A DNA stretch of 64,000 bases from Ghiorsea bivora (GTDB lineage Bacteria > Pseudomonadota > Zetaproteobacteria > Mariprofundales > Mariprofundaceae), in contig NZ_JQLW01000008.1 in the NCBI RefSeq assembly GCF_000744415.1, forward strand, positions 124,001-188,000, written 5' to 3'. Under the pieces are notes generated by a model. That model was not told the DNA's origin. It worked only from the letters and a program-made list of their open reading frames with translations, and made no database searches. The translations under genes were made by a program, and so were the position numbers. This document shows positions 54,059 to 63,363 of the stretch, in pieces. Numbering within the stretch: the first letter of the stretch is position 1; each line of letters opens with the position of its first letter.

Positions 54059-55203
54059 TTTTTTGTGATGAAGCGTTTACACATAAGTTTAAGCCAAGCG
54101 CGGTTGGCTGCTTTATCATGTTTATCCCATGCGCCAAAGCAGGTGTTGGCTTGATGTTTGTACATTGCTTTGATGGTTGACCATGAAAGGTTATGCCAAT
54201 CGGGTTGGTGCATGGTGGAAGCAATCATGCGTGAGTATGTGGTTTTCGAGCGTTGCAAACAGGTAGGCTCAAGCTGTGTGTCTTCAGTGCAAAGATGGTG
54301 ATAAGCTTGCAAGAAACCTGCACCATCAGCTTCAGCAAAACATGCCCAGCCTGATAATCGAGGGTTGATTTCTAAAAGTTGCCATCGCCCTGAAGCATCT
54401 TGTTTACATTCCACTTCGGCAAACCCTTGCCAGTTGAGTTCAGATAGCAGCGCAATGGCAGCATGGTATAATTCAGGTATCCACTCTGCTTTGGCAGCAA
54501 TAGTTTCACCAAAAGGACCATACATGGTTTGAGATACACGAATACGGCGAGTCGTAAAGCCACGGACAGGTCGGCTGTTTTCATCAAACAATAGTTGTAC
54601 GGATGCCATACGATTGGTTTCACCAGAAATATACTGTTGCACACGCTGCACAAGATGGAAAGGGTAGTTTGGATTGTTGTTGAACCAGTTTTGCATGGTG
54701 TTCGCATCATCAAATGTGATAAAACCATGACGAAAAGACTTGATGATGACAGGAAAACCAATGTTTTTTGCAGTTTCAAGCAGTTGGGTGCCATCGCAAT
54801 ACGCCGTTTGTGGAATGCCAAGTTTGCCTTGCCATTGTTGCAGATAATAGGTATTGCTTTGCTCGATTTGGCTGGGGTGTACGCTTAAAAACCGCATGCC
54901 ATATTTACGCAGCAAAGGTGTATATTCAGCCATAAGCTCAGCAATATCATCCACCAAGGGCACAAACACCCCGTGCATATTGGCTTTTTTGATGTTTAGT
55001 GCATATACACCCTTGTTGACTGCGCCAAGGTTAGGCATTTCAGCATATTGGCTGATATAGGTACTTTTTTTTACCCAAGGCGTACTTTTTATATCTTCAA
55101 TAAAACCTTGAACATCATAATTGGCTCGTCCTGCAGCTTGGGCTAAGGCAAAGACTTGAGAGTCTTGTAAATTATGAAAAATGAAGGGTAGTTTTTGACT
55201 CAT
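54055..55203 (-). CDS. ATP-grasp family protein
   Basis: This 382-residue protein has a central ATP-grasp fold: LGIPQTAYCDGTQLLETAKNIGFPVIIKS (first Lys strand), a lid region, EVECKQD, and LLEINPRLSGWACFAEADG with the metal-binding Glu and Asn. ATP-grasp enzymes ligate carboxylates to amines or thiols, often on peptides. It overlaps the nth start by 4 nt and ends against the HPr-kinase-like gene, so it is transcribed with nth. Its membership of the peptide cluster rests on adjacency only. Confidence 0.82.
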   Translation of the reverse strand: MSQKLPFIFHNLQDSQVFALAQAAGRANYDVQGFIEDIKSTPWVKKSTYISQYAEMPNLGAVNKGVYALNIKKANMHGVFVPLVDDIAELMAEYTPLLRKYGMRFLSVHPSQIEQSNTYYLQQWQGKLGIPQTAYCDGTQLLETAKNIGFPVIIKSFRHGFITFDDANTMQNWFNNNPNYPFHLVQRVQQYISGETNRMASVQLLFDENSRPVRGFTTRRIRVSQTMYGPFGETIAAKAEWIPELYHAAIALLSELNWQGFAEVECKQDASGRWQLLEINPRLSGWACFAEADGAGFLQAYHHLCTEDTQLEPTCLQRSKTTYSRMIASTMHQPDWHNLSWSTIKAMYKHQANTCFGAWDKHDKAANRAWLKLMCKRFITKN

Positions 55204-55835
55204 GCAATTGTTTTTTCAGCCCATTGGCACTCTTGGTTGATGGGGCAGGCATGGCATTTTGGTTTGCGCGCTGTGCAGGTGTAGCGACCGTGTAAAATTA
55301 ACCAATGGTGAGCGTACTGCATATATTTTTTTGGGATAACTTGCAGTAGCTTTTTCTCAACTTCTAATGGATTTTTGCCAGGCGCTAAGCCAGTACGGTT
55401 CGAAACTCTGAAAATATGGGTGTCTACCGCCATGGTGGGCTCACCCCAGAGTACATTCAATACAACATTGGCAGTTTTACGACCAACGCCCGGTAAAGAC
55501 TCAAGTTCTTTACGGGTGCGGGGTACTTCACCATGAAATTTATCCACCAAAATACGCGCAGTTTGAATCGCATGTTTAGCTTTGCTGTTGTATAAACCTA
55601 TGGTGTTAATATATTTTTTTAAGCCTTCTTCACCGAGCTCTAAAAAGGCTTGGGGTGTATTGGCTATGGGATAAAGTTTCGCTGTGGCTTTATTTACACC
55701 GACATCGGTGGCTTGGGCGGATAAAAGCACTGCGATTAACAGTTCAAAAGGGGTGTTGTAGTTAAGCTCGGTTTTAGGTTCGGGGTCAATGGATTGTAGT
55801 GTTGAAAAAAGGTGTTCAACTGCTTTTTTGTTCAT
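55200..55835 (-). CDS. nth: Endonuclease III
   Basis: Nth removes oxidised pyrimidines and cuts abasic sites. The 211-residue protein has the helix-hairpin-helix LESLPGVGRKTANVVLNVL with the catalytic Lys, the catalytic Asp in AVDTHIFRVSNRTGL, and a C-terminal 4Fe-4S motif C-x6-C-x2-C-x5-C. It begins 2 nt before the pilP-like stop and overlaps the ATP-grasp gene by 4 nt. Confidence 0.96.
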   Translation of the reverse strand: MNKKAVEHLFSTLQSIDPEPKTELNYNTPFELLIAVLLSAQATDVGVNKATAKLYPIANTPQAFLELGEEGLKKYINTIGLYNSKAKHAIQTARILVDKFHGEVPRTRKELESLPGVGRKTANVVLNVLWGEPTMAVDTHIFRVSNRTGLAPGKNPLEVEKKLLQVIPKKYMQYAHHWLILHGRYTCTARKPKCHACPINQECQWAEKTIA

Positions 55836-55836
55836 T

Positions 55837-56364
55837 TTAGAGGTTGTCGTTGACCTCTGCCATGGTTAGGGTGACTTGACGATCAACAATTTCACCTGCG
55901 GGATTGATGGTTTGTTCAACCAAATAAATAGTTTGCCCATCAATTTTCTCAATGCGCCCACCACGTTTACCAATATAATTGCCTCGGCGAACAGTGTAGG
56001 CTTTACCTGTAGAGTCTTGGACACTTGCTACCCACTCGCCACCAGCTTTTTTGTATGTAGCAACGAGTTTAAGTGTGCTTAGGTCAAAAAATTCTAAAAC
56101 TTCACGTTTTCTTTTGTTTTCAGGAAGCTGACGGCGGTTTTTGAAACGTTTGGCTTCTTCAATACGGTTTTTCTCAAATGAGGATAAGAAAGGGTCACGG
56201 ATATTTTGAATATCAATATTGGGGGCTACCATGATGTGCGACATCGCATTTGGCATGGCTTCGTTTCCTTGGTCAGTAGGCTCTCCAACGGCAGCCTGAG
56301 CAGCAAGCGGTTGCGTCAAAACCATGAATGATAACAAGGGCATAAAGAGATATGAAATACGCAT
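55837..56364 (-). CDS. pilP: PilP-like type IV pilus assembly protein
   Basis: This 175-residue protein matches PilP in its second half: RDPF at the start of the mature region, FDLSTLKLVATY, WVASVQDSTGKAYTVRRGNYIGKRGGRIEKI, and TIYLVEQTINPAGEIVDRQVTLTM. PilP is a periplasmic protein that links PilMNO to the PilQ secretin. The signal peptide here ends AAQA without a lipobox Cys, whereas most PilP are lipoproteins. ATG 56364 has GAGGTG upstream. No pilM, N, O or Q gene is next to it. Confidence 0.82.
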   Translation of the reverse strand: MRISYLFMPLLSFMVLTQPLAAQAAVGEPTDQGNEAMPNAMSHIMVAPNIDIQNIRDPFLSSFEKNRIEEAKRFKNRRQLPENKRKREVLEFFDLSTLKLVATYKKAGGEWVASVQDSTGKAYTVRRGNYIGKRGGRIEKIDGQTIYLVEQTINPAGEIVDRQVTLTMAEVNDNL

Positions 56365-56502
56365 GTTAAACACCTCAAAACGAAAGCAAAGCACCACTTA
56401 GCCGCGATTCTTTCATGTAGTTACTGAGCAAGTGTAGCCCAACACCTTGAAATATCAAGATAACTACTTTCTATGGTGTGTCTTTTTTCGGTAAGCGGTA
56501 AA

Positions 56503-57537
56503 TTATATCGCATGAAATCTCAAAAGCCCTTGAACAATCATATACCCACCCATGATTAGCCAAATAAATAGGATGAAGCCCAAAATGAAAGGTTTGATGC
56601 CCACTTGTTTGAGTTTTTTCATTTGTGTTTCAAGCCCCAAGGCTGTCATTGCCATAATGAGTAGAAAATGATCGGTTGTTTGAATATGTGAGACCCATAC
56701 AGGTGGCACGACTTGCATGGAATTGAGCAACACCATACCGAGGAAACCAAAGGCAAACCAAGGGATAGTTAAGGTTTTTTTGGCATGTTGCGCATGGTTG
56801 GCTTGCTGCCTTGCCCACCACCAGCTTGTGATAAGTAGCGCGGGAACAAGCAGCATAACACGGGTCATTTTAACAATCACAGCATCATGGATGACATGGG
56901 GTTGAATGGCGCTTGCTGCGCCAACCACTTGTGCAACCTCATGCACTGTTGCTCCAATATAAATCCCCCATGCATGGGATGACATATCAAAAAAATGGGT
57001 GTGGTATAATAAAGGGTAAAGAAACATAGCGCTTGTGCCAAATACGATAACCGTTGCAACGGAGGCTGCGGTTTGATGCCCTTTGCCCTGCACAATAGGC
57101 TCAAAAGCCAAAATGGCGGCAGCCCCGCAAATAGCGCTGCCTGCACCCGTAAGCATGACGGTTTGTTTATCCATATGAAAGATATGTATCCCCACTATAT
57201 ATGCGATAAACAGTGTAGAGCCTACAATGCTTGCCGCAGCCAGAAAACCAACCCAGCCAATGGCTAACACCTCTTGCAAGCTGACATGAAAACCATACAA
57301 AATGATAGCAAGCCGCAATACACGGCGGGTAACGATATGAATCCCCAACAACCACGGCTGTGGTAAATGATGGTGTATGGTATTTCCAAACAAGATACCT
57401 AAAAGAATGCCTATCATGAGTGGGCTTACATACATGGCTTGTAACCAAGGTATATGGCTTAGTTGCAAGGCTAAAGCTGCCAGTATAGTCACCAGCATAA
57501 CCCCTTTGAACATACCGAAATTCCATTCTTTTATCAT
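56503..57537 (-). CDS. yeiH: YeiH-family membrane protein (putative sulfate exporter family)
   Basis: This 344-residue protein has about ten transmembrane helices. It shows the family motifs GILLGILFGN, LRLAIILYGFHVSLQEV, LTGAGSAICGAAAILA and IYIGATVHEVAQVVGAA. The molecular function in bacteria is not settled. ATG 57537 is preceded by GGGAGGAC. It is divergent from a LysR gene, as yeiH and yeiE are in E. coli. Confidence 0.92.
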   Translation of the reverse strand: MIKEWNFGMFKGVMLVTILAALALQLSHIPWLQAMYVSPLMIGILLGILFGNTIHHHLPQPWLLGIHIVTRRVLRLAIILYGFHVSLQEVLAIGWVGFLAAASIVGSTLFIAYIVGIHIFHMDKQTVMLTGAGSAICGAAAILAFEPIVQGKGHQTAASVATVIVFGTSAMFLYPLLYHTHFFDMSSHAWGIYIGATVHEVAQVVGAASAIQPHVIHDAVIVKMTRVMLLVPALLITSWWWARQQANHAQHAKKTLTIPWFAFGFLGMVLLNSMQVVPPVWVSHIQTTDHFLLIMAMTALGLETQMKKLKQVGIKPFILGFILFIWLIMGGYMIVQGLLRFHAI

Positions 57538-57636
57538 GGTTTGTCCTCCCTGTGTGGGCAAGCGTATCGGCATGTATGATTATTAAAATTGATAAATAGT
57601 GATATAATTCATCATGATTTATGATATGTTTGTGCG

Positions 57637-58545
57637 ATGTCTTTGAATACAGAGCAATTACTAAGTTTTGTTGCCCTTGTGCAAACGGGGAGTATTCATG
57701 CTGCGGCAAAGTTAAGACATTTGACACAACCTGCGATATCCAACCAACTCAAATATTTACAGCAAGATACAGGGTTACAATTGTATCAGCGAGATGGGCG
57801 TGGGGTTAAGGTGACACCAACGGGAGAAGCATTTTATCAATATGCACTTGGTGTGCAGCAAGCCTTGCAAGATACCGCCTCATTTATACAACAGGCACAA
57901 GGCTTGGATGCGGGGAAAGTTTATATTGCAGCTAGTCAAACCATTGCCAATGCATTGTTACCGCGTGTATTACCTGCTTTTCGTAAGCTTGTACCTCATG
58001 TGGAGCTTTCGGTAGGCAGTTATAATAGCCAATATGTATTTGAGCATATGGATGCTTATGACTTTGGTTTGGTGGAGCAACCATTACCCACAGGGCTTGG
58101 TTCCAGTTGTCATGTTCAGCATCTTGGGCAAGACCATATTGTGGTGGTGATGCGTCATGACCATCCGCTGGCACAGTATCAAGCCCTTGATGTATCGCAT
58201 TTAAGGGAACATCGTATGGTATGGCGAGAGCAAGGCTCAGGTACACGCGCGGTGTTGGAGCAAGTGTTTTTCACGCGAAACCAAACCTTACCTCATATTG
58301 ATTTGTGTTTGGGTGGCGTTTCAGCTGTGCTGGAAGCTGTGCGTCAAGGCTTGGGCATTGGTGTGGTCTCGCAATATTGTTTACCAACAGGAGAGCACGT
58401 GTTAACCACGCGGCCACTCAACCCAACATTATCTCGCCCAATGAGTTTGCTTCTGCCTCACCATGCTACACCACTGGCAAGGAAATGTGCTACTTACCTT
58501 GCCAGTGCTTTACAAGCTGAATTGCAACATGAGACCAAAGCTTGA
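57637..58545 (+). CDS. LysR-family regulator, divergent from yeiH
   Basis: This 302-residue protein has an N-terminal winged helix (LLSFVALVQTGSIHAAAKLRHLTQPAISNQLKYLQQDTGLQLYQR) and a periplasmic-binding-like effector domain. It is very probably the regulator of yeiH through the 99-nt AT-rich region between them, and may be the counterpart of YeiE. The effector is unknown. It ends 12 nt from the convergent purB. Confidence 0.92.
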   Translation: MSLNTEQLLSFVALVQTGSIHAAAKLRHLTQPAISNQLKYLQQDTGLQLYQRDGRGVKVTPTGEAFYQYALGVQQALQDTASFIQQAQGLDAGKVYIAASQTIANALLPRVLPAFRKLVPHVELSVGSYNSQYVFEHMDAYDFGLVEQPLPTGLGSSCHVQHLGQDHIVVVMRHDHPLAQYQALDVSHLREHRMVWREQGSGTRAVLEQVFFTRNQTLPHIDLCLGGVSAVLEAVRQGLGIGVVSQYCLPTGEHVLTTRPLNPTLSRPMSLLLPHHATPLARKCATYLASALQAELQHETKA

Positions 58546-58557
58546 GGTGTATAGCTT

Positions 58558-59976
<1,419 letters not shown>

Positions 59977-60097
59977 CTATCGTGATGCCTTGGATATGCA
60001 ATGTGAGGGCTTTTGAACCTTAGTTTTGACAACTATGGAAATGCGCGAAGCAAAGCCGAACCTATTTTCCGCCAAGCCTGATTCAGATACTATAGGT

Positions 60098-60469
60098 TTA
60101 TATCAGCTTGCAGCCGTATGCTTTGAACTTGGTTTCATCTGACATCAAATGAAACTTGCGAGCTACACTTTGTGCAATCAGCATGCGATCAAACGGGTCT
60201 TTATGGTGAAAGGGCATATCTTTCAGTGGCATGGCATCTTTCGCGCTAAAATCGAGAAGTTCAAAGCCACTTTGTTGCGCCGCATCTACAGGATCAAACT
60301 TGATATTTAATATACCAACCGATGTTTTAAGCATCAGTTCAACCATAGTAATAGAGCTCACATAAATGGTATTTGCAGGTGTTTTGAGTTCGGCTTGCTT
60401 CTTTTCTGAAATTTTATGTGGCTCAGATAATGCCCAAAGGAAGATATGGGTGTCGATGATAATGTTCAT
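60098..60469 (-). CDS. PIN-domain toxin (VapC-like)
   Basis: This 123-residue PIN ribonuclease has the acidic residues in place: IIIDTHIFLWAL (Asp 5), the Glu of SITMVELM near residue 44, and HKDPFDRMLIAQS with Asp near 91 and 94. Such toxins cut RNA until neutralised. It overlaps the antitoxin gene by 4 nt. Confidence 0.9.
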   Translation of the reverse strand: MNIIIDTHIFLWALSEPHKISEKKQAELKTPANTIYVSSITMVELMLKTSVGILNIKFDPVDAAQQSGFELLDFSAKDAMPLKDMPFHHKDPFDRMLIAQSVARKFHLMSDETKFKAYGCKLI

Positions 60470-60699
60470 TTGATGGCATCATCAAACATGGCTGTGATGC
60501 TTTCATCTTCATCTAAAATATCATCAGGCGTGGTAAATTGACCAGCTAATAACCCAAGCTTTCGAGGGGCATCTGGCTTATGCACCACCAAATCCACAAG
60601 TGGTGTATTATTCTTTGCAATCACGATTTTTTCACCGTGATATGCCATATTTACGAGTTTAGATAAGTTTGCCTTGGCTTCTGATAGGTTTACAATCAT
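60466..60699 (-). CDS. Phd/YefM-family antitoxin
   Basis: This 77-residue protein starts MIVNLSEAKANLSKLVNMAYHGEKIVIAKNN in a pattern typical of Phd/YefM DNA-binding domains. The C-terminal acidic tail (DEDESITAMFDDAI) would cover the toxin. It is preceded by AGAGGTG and a clear promoter, and pairs with the PIN gene. Confidence 0.9.
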   Translation of the reverse strand: MIVNLSEAKANLSKLVNMAYHGEKIVIAKNNTPLVDLVVHKPDAPRKLGLLAGQFTTPDDILDEDESITAMFDDAIK

Positions 60700-60721
60700 A
60701 GAAACACCTCTTTTTAGGTCT

Positions 60722-60750
60722 AATTTATCAATATTGGTCTAGTTGGTCAA
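60722..60750 (-). promoter_or_regulatory. Promoter/operator region of the PIN-Phd module
   Basis: On the minus strand TTGACC and TAAATT are 17 nt apart. Two direct copies of TAGACC lie over and just after the -10 region, and GACC occurs again in the -35 box. These are candidate sites for autorepression by the Phd-type antitoxin. Confidence 0.55.
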
Positions 60751-60886
60751 CATTTCAATACGTTCTTGTAGTGAAAGGCTATCGCTCCCTTATTACAATA
60801 GGCTAAGCTTGGTGCACTTGAATGAATAGTCAGACGAAGGAAATACGCGAGGCAAGACCTGACCCTAATGCTCTAAAAATAAATGT

Positions 60887-60915
60887 TTGACGCATTGTGT
60901 ATATTATGGTAATAT
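60887..60915 (+). promoter_or_regulatory. Promoter of the brnTA unit
   Basis: TTGACG and TAATAT are separated by 17 nt, followed by GGGAAAGGAGAAAATG. The perfect palindrome GTATATTA-TGG-TAATATAC (60899-60917) covers the -10 box and is the likely binding site of the BrnA antitoxin, which represses its own operon in known systems. Confidence 0.7.
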
Positions 60916-60947
60916 ACTCTAAACAAGGGAAAGGAGAAAATGAATAA

Positions 60948-61085
60948 ATGTTTTTTACAGACTGCAAGAAAGAAGTGAACGATCGTGATAAGTTCTGCAA
61001 ATACCACGACCAAAAAGAACGTGCTGATGTTGCCGCAGTTTTCTTATCGGCTGGGCAGAAAAAAACACATGATTTCACTTTCTGA
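60948..61085 (+). CDS. Degenerate zinc-ribbon mini-protein before brnT
   Basis: A 45-codon frame encodes a start like TDCKKEVNDRDKFCKYH, close to the small zinc-ribbon pattern C-x2-C...F-C-x2-C but with the second and fourth cysteines replaced (Lys and His). It follows the brn promoter and a GGAG site, and its 3' end overlaps the brnT start. A competing ATG at 60940 in another frame hints at a frameshift after TTTTTT. It may be a relic or a short leader ORF that couples translation to brnT. Confidence 0.4.
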   Translation: MFFTDCKKEVNDRDKFCKYHDQKERADVAAVFLSAGQKKTHDFTF

Positions 61086-61365
61086 AATTACAGGGTTCGA
61101 GTGGGATGCAGGCAATGAGCGTAAAAGCCAGGACAAGCACAGCATAAGCGAAAGCGAAGCGAAGCAAGTGTTTTTTAATATGCCGTTGCTGTTGCTCGAT
61201 GATGTAAAACACAGTCAAAACGAGCTACGATTTCACGCCTATGGAAAAACAGATTATGCAAAATTGTTGCATATCACTTTCACTATACGGAATGATCAAA
61301 TCCGTGTTATTTCAGCAAGAAAAATGCACAAAAAGGAGAAAGAACACTATGAAAACAATACCTGA
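61069..61365 (+). CDS. brnT: BrnT-family ribonuclease toxin
   Basis: This 98-residue toxin has the BrnT signs: F-E-W-D-A-G-N-E-x-K-S near the N-terminus, a central strand pair, and the C-terminal IRVISARKMHKKEKEHYEN with the catalytic-site Arg and Lys/His cluster. BrnT is a RelE-fold ribonuclease. I chose ATG 61069. It overlaps brnA by 17 nt. Confidence 0.88.
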   Translation: MISLSEITGFEWDAGNERKSQDKHSISESEAKQVFFNMPLLLLDDVKHSQNELRFHAYGKTDYAKLLHITFTIRNDQIRVISARKMHKKEKEHYENNT

Positions 61366-61597
61366 TTTCAAAAACGAACAAGAAGAACGTGAGTTTTGGG
61401 AAACTCATGATAGCACCGACTATGTGGATATGAGCAAAACCCAGCTTGCCGTGTTTCCCAGTCTCAAACCGACAACTAAAGCAATCAGCCTGCGATTGCC
61501 TGAAGATTTACTTGCTAAAATTAAGGTAAAAGCAAACAAAATGGACGTGCCGTATCAAAGTCTAATCAAGACTTGGCTCAATGAAAAAGTCACTTAA
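61349..61597 (+). CDS. brnA: BrnA-family antitoxin
   Basis: This 82-residue protein begins with an acidic toxin-binding segment (EQEEREFWETHDSTDY) and ends in a ribbon-helix-helix with ISLRLPEDLLAKIKVKANKMDVPYQSLIKTWL, as in BrnA. Toxin-first order is standard for this family. AAAAGGAG lies upstream. The 290-nt stretch from its stop to the next gene holds only the terminator at 61816. Confidence 0.88.
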   Translation: MKTIPDFKNEQEEREFWETHDSTDYVDMSKTQLAVFPSLKPTTKAISLRLPEDLLAKIKVKANKMDVPYQSLIKTWLNEKVT

Positions 61598-61815
61598 AAA
61601 GGTGGTTTTTTCTCACAAGAAGTGCAAGCTGATTAGTAGGGTGAAAGCTTATGCAGCCCCATAGAGCAAGTGTGAAGTTCTCTTTCTTCAATCATTGATT
61701 TTTACCAACTCAAGTTGTTTAAATCTACGCTTCACTTTAGTTTGCACTTGTTCATCTTACTCGTATTAGCCCTAAAGGGTGATGATTCCTTGAGCTGTTA
61801 GGCTACATTACAACC

Positions 61816-61844
61816 AAAAAAAGCCCCTAACAACGGCTAGGGGT
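61816..61844 (-). terminator. Rho-independent terminator of the minus-strand unit
   Basis: CCCCTA (61824-61829) pairs with TAGGGG (61838-61843). Read on the minus strand, the stem is followed by TTTTTTT, 44 nt after the stop of the gene at 61888. Confidence 0.7.
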
Positions 61845-61887
61845 ATAAACAACAATGAAGCTAAGTCTTTGAAATCATTTGCAACCA

Positions 61888-62553
61888 CTATTTCTGCTGT
61901 TTTTTCATTTCAGCTTCGTATTCAGCGCGAATACTATCAAACCAAGCAACTGTGTCAGGGTCAAACCACGAACGCCAACCATCATCCATTGGGCGGGCAA
62001 AATATTCAGTGGTGCTTAGTCTATAGCGGTCAAACAAAAAGTGTTTCAACTCATGCATAGACGCTTCCGTATCAGGCAACCAATCACGCAAACATGCGCC
62101 CCACGCAAAGTTATTACCATAGTTCGCCCAAATAGGCGGGATATACCTATCTTGACCAATACCCACGGTGTATGCACCAAGGCTGTCACATGCAATAATA
62201 TCAATATCACTCACACATAAAAAGCCATTGTCCATCATATCTTCACACAAGCGTTTTACAGACCGCTCCAAGTCCACCCAATCAAGGTTCAAACCTTCTT
62301 CGGGGATGCGTACCGTATCAGGTGGCATAAGAATTTGGCGCAGTTGCGCAGGACGCTTAAATAAATCTAGCATTTCGTAAAAATCTTCTGCGTTACCTAC
62401 ATTCACACTCTGTTGAGCATGGTTACGAAACTTGTGCAGACTATCAATTTCCATTTGCCGTTCTTCTGCATTTTTCGCACCTTTAATATCACGGTCATAC
62501 ATACGAATAGTATCGTGATAATTCAACCTGCGCTCATTAATATAAAATAACAT
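61888..62553 (-). CDS. Protein of unknown function, possibly 5'-truncated
   Basis: This 221-residue protein (from ATG 62553) opens with LFYINERRLNYHDTIRMYDRD and is mostly helical, charged, and rich in Trp and Tyr in its second half. It has no motif I can assign. The open frame continues upstream as a hydrophobic stretch (W-A-G-L-L-N-G-Y-T-L-A-F-C) until a TAA inside the left arm of the inverted repeat at 62585. The original protein was therefore probably longer, with a membrane helix now cut. No ribosome site is visible. It ends at a good terminator. Confidence 0.5.
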   Translation of the reverse strand: MLFYINERRLNYHDTIRMYDRDIKGAKNAEERQMEIDSLHKFRNHAQQSVNVGNAEDFYEMLDLFKRPAQLRQILMPPDTVRIPEEGLNLDWVDLERSVKRLCEDMMDNGFLCVSDIDIIACDSLGAYTVGIGQDRYIPPIWANYGNNFAWGACLRDWLPDTEASMHELKHFLFDRYRLSTTEYFARPMDDGWRSWFDPDTVAWFDSIRAEYEAEMKKQQK

Positions 62554-62584
62554 GCAAAAAGCCAACGTATAACCATTGAGTAGA

Positions 62585-62775
62585 CCAGCCCATAATTATT
62601 CAAAAAGCCACCTTGGTATTATTCATGTTGAAAGGTTATGAAGTCAAACGTCTTCACCATCAGGTTGAGTGGTTTACTGGGTACAGGACTGGAGGACACA
62701 GGAAAGATGTGCATTGCTATACCCTATTCCGTGTAAAAAAATACTGGGTGGTTTTTTTGAATAATTATGGGCTGG
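62585..62775. repeat. 28/29-bp inverted repeat flanking 134 bp
   Basis: The left arm 62585-62612 (CCAGCCCATAATTATTCAAA...) is the reverse complement of the right arm 62747-62775 except for one substitution and one extra T in a T-run. The space between encodes no convincing protein. Next to the right arm, the unit GGNTGG followed by a T-run recurs at about 22-nt steps (62746, 62769, 62790). The arms touch the 5' end of the gene at 61888 and the 3' end of the broken gene at 62724. Confidence 0.6.
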
Positions 62776-63267
62776 TTTTTTATGCCAATGGGATGGCTTT
62801 TTGATGGTAATCTATAATTAAAGCCAAGGCAATAATTAAGGTGCAATACAGCGAACGTATGCACTTCGGGCAAGAACTCATGGGTCATGCCGATACTATG
62901 CACATCCATCACAATATCTTTCCATTGCGGCAATCGACCATCAAGGCTGTATTTACCCCAATTCCGATTATCTTTTAACCGCAACCCACGCAATAGAATG
63001 AGATACCCCCCCAAGACGGCGACCTTTACCCTCAAATTGCTGTCGTAATTTTGCAATACCAAGATACGGGTCAACCACCTTATCCTGTAATGTACCAGGT
63101 GAAAATGCCGAGATAGATTCAGGCACACCTTGAGGCAATGGCACATTGATAGGCGCTAATTGTGGTGTGTAATCATGGTTAAAAGTAGAAAACTTAGCAG
63201 CTCACGCACCGTGAATATCAAAGTGATACCATTCTGCATCATCCCGTGCTTCTCTTTGCTGTGTCAT
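62724..63267 (-). pseudogene. Broken gene of unknown function
   Basis: A strong ribosome site AAGGAGGTGATG precedes ATG 63267 and a coding-like frame of 21 codons, which ends in TGA at 63202-63204. The same frame then continues with a credible protein segment (PINVPLPQGVPES..., DPYLGIAKLRQQFEGKGRRLGG) up to a run of seven C at 63006-63012. After that the coding pattern shifts into another frame (KDNRNWGKYSLDGRLPQW, HEFLPEVHTF). One nonsense codon plus one homopolymer frameshift indicate decay. I do not recognise the family. The 97-nt gap to the next gene is empty. Confidence 0.5.
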
Positions 63268-63363
63268 ATCATCACCTCCTTACCTTTCCCCAAAGGTCGG
63301 CAGAGCCATTTATGCATAAGTTGTTGTATCATAAAGGTAAAATAATTGATTGTTTATTGGTTT

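Noticed and set aside
62613-62804. 63-codon plus-strand frame across the inverted repeat
   Set aside because: No ribosome site, sequence explained by the repeat arm and the antisense of the broken gene.
63202-63204. In-frame TGA in the broken gene as selenocysteine
   Set aside because: No SECIS-like hairpin directly after it, the context A-TGA-A-A is not a known selenoprotein motif, and a second lesion (C7 frameshift) lies downstream.
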